8,611 nucleotides of DNA from an uncultured Oscillospiraceae bacterium. Its GTDB lineage: Bacteria; Bacillota; Clostridia; Oscillospirales; Ruminococcaceae. The DNA lies in NCBI GenBank assembly GCA_934408835.1, contig CAKRVU010000040.1, positions 1-8,611 on the forward strand, given 5' to 3'. This document shows positions 6,302 to 8,611 of this stretch, piece by piece. The position numbers were made by a program, and so were the translations under genes. How positions within the stretch are numbered: the first letter of the stretch is position 1; every line of letters begins with the position of its first letter. Under the pieces are notes generated by a model. That model made no database searches and was not told the DNA's origin. It saw only the letters and a program-made list of their open reading frames with translations.

Positions 6302-7351
6302 TTACTGGAAATCCTTATCCGTCACCTCAACGTATTCTTCTCCGTACTTTTCGGCGTCCCTTTTTCTGGCCGCAGCCAATCTCTGTCGATCCAATTCCTT
6401 CTGTGTTAATTCTTGATCAGTCAGAACCTCTTTTCCGTTCTGATCTTTTGCCTTTACCTTTTGGACTACCTTTTTCTTTCGATTTTTTCGCTTCTCTTCC
6501 AGCTCTTTGATAGCCTGATCTCTTAATTCCTTAGGATTATAAATTTTATTTAGTACAAGAACCTGAATCGTCATAAAGAGATAAGAAGTAATCCAGTAAA
6601 CTCCAACGCCAACGGGCAAGGTAAAGGAAATCCAAATAGAAATCAAAGGCATAGAATAGATCATTGCCTTCATAGCGCAACCACCACCAGCCGCGTTAGC
6701 AGCGTAAGTGGGATTGGTTTTCATAGACAAAAATCCCTGCAAAAAGCTAAAAAGACCAGCTAAAATAGGAACAATAATGGTAAAAGAAAGTAGTTCCGGT
6801 CTACTACCCAAATTCAGACCCAAAAAGTTCATATCAAGGTTTTGTACGGAATTCAAAAAATCATTTCCAAGGGAAGCAAACTTAGAAGGATCCGACTGAA
6901 CCTGCTGAATGACATTGAGCTGTGCATAAAGATTGGAAGGGTCAAGTCCCGCAATTTGACACGCCTGAGAAATCAAATCGCTGCTTAACCTTAAAATATG
7001 CGTCATAGGACGGTACACAACGTCCAAAATACCAAACAAAACGACAAACTGCAGCAGCATAGGCAAACAACCGGACATCGGACTATATCCTTCTTCTGCA
7101 TATAATTTTTGCAGTTCCTCGTTTTTCTTTTGCGGATTTTTGGCATACTTTTTATTAATTTCCTGAATCAAAGGTTGAAAAGCGCCCATTTTTGCAGTAG
7201 ACTTCTGCTGTTTAATTGCAAGAGGCACCATGCAAAGCTTTAGCAACACGGTGAATATGATTAAAGCAACGCCATAATTGGCGATAACCTGATAGATGGC
7301 CCAAATAATCCAACCAAGAGGGGTTCCCAACAATTCATATATAAAATTCAT
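6302..7351 (-). CDS. yidC: Membrane protein insertase YidC (SpoIIIJ/Oxa1 family)
   Basis: A 349-residue polytopic insertase that folds and inserts membrane proteins alone or with SecYEG. Predicted membrane segments: about 17-38, 96-116, 188-208, 230-246 and 250-268. A cytoplasmic helical hairpin (about 39-95, KQQKSTAKM at 47-55) lies between the first two. There is no signal peptide lipobox, unlike Bacillus SpoIIIJ. The extracellular loop after the second segment is about 70 residues, much longer than the roughly 20 of Bacillus proteins. The C-terminal tail of about 80 residues is very charged (KRKNRKKK, 288-294), likely ribosome-facing. The position of the conserved groove Arg is Lys38. I chose the ATG at 7349-7351, 6 bases after GGAGG; an in-frame ATG two codons earlier abuts the GGAGG, and the longer open frame would overlap yidD. 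Confidence 0.95.
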   Translation of the reverse strand: MNFIYELLGTPLGWIIWAIYQVIANYGVALIIFTVLLKLCMVPLAIKQQKSTAKMGAFQPLIQEINKKYAKNPQKKNEELQKLYAEEGYSPMSGCLPMLLQFVVLFGILDVVYRPMTHILRLSSDLISQACQIAGLDPSNLYAQLNVIQQVQSDPSKFASLGNDFLNSVQNLDMNFLGLNLGSRPELLSFTIIVPILAGLFSFLQGFLSMKTNPTYAANAAGGGCAMKAMIYSMPLISIWISFTLPVGVGVYWITSYLFMTIQVLVLNKIYNPKELRDQAIKELEEKRKNRKKKVVQKVKAKDQNGKEVLTDQELTQKELDRQRLAAARKRDAEKYGEEYVEVTDKDFQ

Positions 7352-7382
7352 ATACATCCTCCATAAGGATCCGATTTTTTCT

Positions 7383-7628
7383 TCATATTTCTTTTTTCCT
7401 GTTTCTCCCTTTCCATTCAGACGGAACAGGATCGAAGCCACCCTCGTGAAAGGGATGACACCGAAGAATTCTGCGGAGACTTAAATATCCCCCCTTCAAG
7501 AAGCCGAATCGGTTCACAGCTTCAAGCGCATATGCAGAACAGGTAGGATAAAAGCGACAGCAAGGTGGAAAAAGAGGCGAGATACATTTACAATAAAATC
7601 GTATCAAAAGAATCAAAATCTGTTTCAT
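7383..7628 (-). CDS. yidD: Membrane protein insertion efficiency factor YidD
   Basis: An 81-residue YidD, a small inner-face membrane-associated protein that assists YidC-dependent insertion; its exact mechanism is unsettled. The family signature is complete: an N-terminal amphipathic/hydrophobic helix ([18 protein letters not shown], about 5-22), [16 protein letters not shown] (23-38), [15 protein letters not shown] (46-60) and GGFDPVP (63-69). The ATG overlaps the rnpA stop as ATGA, and its binding site GGAAG lies inside the end of rnpA. A short gap of 31 bases leads to yidC. The rnpA-yidD-yidC order is standard. Confidence 0.96.
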   Translation of the reverse strand: MKQILILLIRFYCKCISPLFPPCCRFYPTCSAYALEAVNRFGFLKGGYLSLRRILRCHPFHEGGFDPVPSEWKGRNRKKEI

Positions 7629-7999
7629 TTTTTCTTCCGTTGAGTCTTTTTGTTTTTCTTCAAAGTCATCGAAATAGCAACCGGAATCTGTTTTTTTAAT
7701 TGAAGATATAAGTCGCCCGATTTTCGATTTGTCGCAGACTTCCTGGCAACGATCACAAAGCGATATCCTTTGAAATCCTCTTCTTTTTCCAATTGACCGT
7801 AAGCCGCTAAAATAATTCTTCTCACACGATTGCGAACAACGGCATTCCCAACTTTTTTGCTTACCGTAATCCCTATCCGTGTTTCTGATCTCTTCCCTCT
7901 TGCAGCATAAACAATAAGGTCGCGTCCGGCTTTACAACAGCCGCAATAATACATCCTGCGAAAATCAGTATTTTGTTTTAATGTTTTAGTGTAAATCAT
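7625..7999 (-). CDS. rnpA: Ribonuclease P protein component RnpA
   Basis: A 124-residue basic protein subunit of RNase P, which with the RNA subunit removes 5' leaders from pre-tRNAs. Landmarks are [15 protein letters not shown] (6-20), [21 protein letters not shown] (41-61, containing the RNR signature 56-58) and FVIVARKSA (81-89). The segment after RNRVRR reads IILAAY, lacking the usual Arg at the third position, and CGCC (19-22) is an unusual Cys cluster. The C-terminus is a lysine-rich tail. The frame is open upstream to a TTG at 8023, but I chose the ATG at 7997-7999 because GAGGT lies 8 bases before it and homologues begin just before the KN..F motif. It ends in an ATGA overlap with yidD. 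The leader has a terminator-like hairpin and a second hairpin around the ribosome binding site. Confidence 0.95.
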   Translation of the reverse strand: MIYTKTLKQNTDFRRMYYCGCCKAGRDLIVYAARGKRSETRIGITVSKKVGNAVVRNRVRRIILAAYGQLEKEEDFKGYRFVIVARKSATNRKSGDLYLQLKKQIPVAISMTLKKNKKTQRKKK

Positions 8000-8026
8000 T
8001 TTTGCAACCTCATAAAAATGCAAAAA
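7999..8026 (-). promoter_or_regulatory. Hairpin enclosing the rnpA ribosome binding site
   Basis: On the minus strand TTTTTGCA (8019-8026) and TGCAAAAA (7999-8006) are reverse complements separated by a 12-base loop that contains the GAGG ribosome binding site of rnpA. The stem ends on the first base of the ATG. Its 5' arm is the U-tract of the terminator-like hairpin just upstream. It is AU-rich, with two G-C pairs. Confidence 0.4.
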
Positions 8027-8054
8027 CGGTCCATCAAGACAAACATTGGACCGT
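8022..8054 (-). terminator. Terminator/attenuator hairpin between rpmH and rnpA
   Basis: On the minus strand ACGGTCCA (8047-8054) and TGGACCGT (8026-8033) form a perfect 8-bp stem with a 13-base loop, followed by TTTT (8022-8025). This is a good intrinsic-terminator form for leftward transcription. It would reduce read-through from the highly expressed L34 gene into rnpA, whose product is needed in much smaller amounts (inference). Confidence 0.65.
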
Positions 8055-8087
8055 CTTCTTTCTTATCTATTCATTTTATAGGATACC

Positions 8088-8124
8088 AAAAAGACCGAAA
8101 ATACCAGGTATTACTGTTATCGGT
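8088..8124 (-). terminator. Possible weak second terminator after rpmH
   Basis: On the minus strand ACCGA and TCGGT (8120-8124 and 8094-8098) can enclose the palindrome AATACCTGGTATT (8100-8112), followed after one base by TTTTT (8088-8092). The outer and inner stems are separated by unequal internal loops, so folding is uncertain. It lies 14 bases after the rpmH stop codon. The palindrome alone could equally be a protein-binding site. Confidence 0.25.
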
Positions 8125-8138
8125 TGTATTGGTAATTT

Positions 8139-8273
8139 TCAATAAGAAAGTCTTTTTCTGCCTTTCGCACGACGTCTTGCTAAAACCTTGCGTCCATTGC
8201 GATCTGACATTCTTTTACGAAAACCATGCACTTTAGAACGATGACGTTTCTTCGGCTGATAAGTCCGTTTCAC
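8139..8273 (-). CDS. rpmH: 50S ribosomal protein L34
   Basis: A 44-residue L34, exactly the usual length, a small very basic protein of the large ribosomal subunit. The protein reads [20 protein letters not shown] at its start and ends [18 protein letters not shown], a clear match to the family. The start is a GTG at 8271-8273, with GGAGG 8 bases upstream; the frame remains open upstream for 19 more codons but those do not resemble L34. It is the first gene of the leftward cluster and lies next to the presumed dnaA/oriC region. A near-consensus promoter drives it, and the leader carries a stem-loop. Confidence 0.98.
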   Translation of the reverse strand: MKRTYQPKKRHRSKVHGFRKRMSDRNGRKVLARRRAKGRKRLSY

Positions 8274-8303
8274 TTTTATTTCCTCCTTTACCAATCGGAT
8301 ACC

Positions 8304-8347
8304 GGCTCTAACAATTCTCTTTTCAATCAAAAATTCAAATCAGAGCC
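8304..8347 (-). promoter_or_regulatory. Stem-loop at the 5' end of the rpmH mRNA
   Basis: GGCTCTGA (8340-8347) and TTAGAGCC (8304-8311) pair over 8 positions, one of them G-U, around a 28-base loop. The stem begins about six bases after the predicted transcription start near 8353 and ends about 30 bases before the rpmH GTG. It could stabilise the mRNA or act in L34 autoregulation; neither is shown. Confidence 0.4.
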
Positions 8348-8359
8348 TTTCAATGAAAT

Positions 8360-8389
8360 AGTATATAACATTGATAAAGGGTTTGTCAA
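8360..8389 (-). promoter_or_regulatory. Sigma-A type promoter for rpmH
   Basis: A perfect TTGACA (8384-8389) and TATACT (8360-8365) lie on the minus strand with an 18-base spacer, as expected for a strongly expressed ribosomal protein gene. Transcription should start near 8353, giving a leader of about 80 bases. It may be the main promoter of the whole rpmH-to-rsmG cluster. Confidence 0.8.
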
Positions 8390-8452
8390 GCAATTTTTTA
8401 AATTTCTTTTGAGCCGCTGATAAAAATCATTCTATTTAATATATATCGCCTC

Positions 8453-8481
8453 TTGCAATTATTCCAAAAAAATGTTATACT
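8453..8481 (+). promoter_or_regulatory. Rightward sigma-A type promoter, probably for dnaA
   Basis: TTGCAA (8453-8458) and TATACT (8476-8481) are separated by 17 bases on the plus strand, and the -10 has an upstream TGn (extended -10). Transcription would begin near 8488 and run off the right edge, giving a leader of more than 120 bases with no start codon and good binding site visible in the window. The dnaA assignment rests on conserved gene order. Confidence 0.7.
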
Positions 8482-8611
8482 GAACAAATAACCTGAACGT
8501 CATATCTCTTCCAGATCTTGCAGACTCACCAACAAATTTTTACTCATCTATCTGCTTGTTTGATTTATCCTGTCCGTTCAGAACGATTGAATGATACTGA
8601 CGATATATTTA

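Larger units (their letters stand above)
8274..8611. other. rpmH-dnaA intergenic region (origin side, incomplete)
   Basis: 338 bases, AT-rich, with no supportable gene. It holds the rpmH leader with a stem-loop, two divergent promoters about 63 bases apart, and from about 8488 to the edge the presumed 5' leader of dnaA. I looked for DnaA boxes (TTATCCACA) on both strands and found none with fewer than two mismatches. dnaA itself is not in the window, so its presence to the right is inferred from gene order. Confidence 0.7.

Noticed and set aside
6013..6510. Plus-strand open frame of 165 codons rich in Phe, Leu and Ser
   Set aside because: It is antisense to jag and the yidC tail; its composition is the mirror of their Lys/Glu-rich coding sequence.
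8493..8581. CTGAACG and CGTTCAG as a long-range inverted repeat in the dnaA leader
   Set aside because: A 7-base match 75 bases apart is not unusual by chance, and neither arm extends.
1..8611. Frequent TCTGATC/GATCAGA strings, considered as a dispersed repeat
   Set aside because: Those checked mostly fall in coding sequence as Asp-Gln-Ile type codons or similar, with no regular spacing or shared flanks.
1..8611. Mobile elements, CRISPR arrays, tRNA genes, phage or defence genes
   Set aside because: None seen; all ten genes belong to the conserved origin-proximal core set and their spacing leaves no room for insertions.

Overview
The window looks like the origin-proximal 'rpmH to parA' block of a low-to-moderate GC Firmicute, probably a member of the Clostridia (my guess is the Oscillospiraceae/Ruminococcaceae side). 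The evidence is the gene order rpmH-rnpA-yidD-yidC-jag(khpB)-mnmE-mnmG-rsmG-noc-parA, the AGGAGG-type ribosome binding sites, a Noc protein next to ParA, and a YidC with no lipobox but with a long extracellular loop and a long basic tail. The taxon is inferred; no rRNA or species marker is present.

All ten genes are on the minus strand and read leftwards, away from the presumed oriC/dnaA on the right, so they run with the leftward replication fork. From right to left: a 338-base region (8274-8611) carries divergent promoters, one leftward for rpmH and one rightward that should serve dnaA, which lies outside the window. Then come rpmH (L34), rnpA (RNase P protein), yidD and yidC (membrane protein insertion), jag/khpB (KH-R3H RNA-binding protein), mnmE and mnmG (tRNA wobble uridine modification), rsmG (16S rRNA m7G methyltransferase), noc (nucleoid occlusion) and the 5' third of parA (soj), cut by the left edge. 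Gaps are short. Two junctions overlap as ATGA (rnpA/yidD and mnmG/rsmG), which suggests translational coupling.

The genes are complete and ordinary, and I see no mobile element, CRISPR array, tRNA, frameshift or foreign gene. The second-look material is in the regulatory layer. There are two parS-like sites (one in the parA leader, one inside mnmG). There are terminator-like hairpins whose U-tracts lie at or near the ribosome binding sites of rnpA and mnmE, a second hairpin around the rnpA ribosome binding site, and an 11-bp perfect inverted repeat in the first codons of mnmE, which starts at TTG. A stem-loop sits at the predicted 5' end of the rpmH mRNA. The ParB-family gene has the DNA-contact residues of Noc rather than ParB, so the parS sites probably belong to a ParB encoded just outside the left edge.

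I do not see convincing evidence of an undescribed biological system here.
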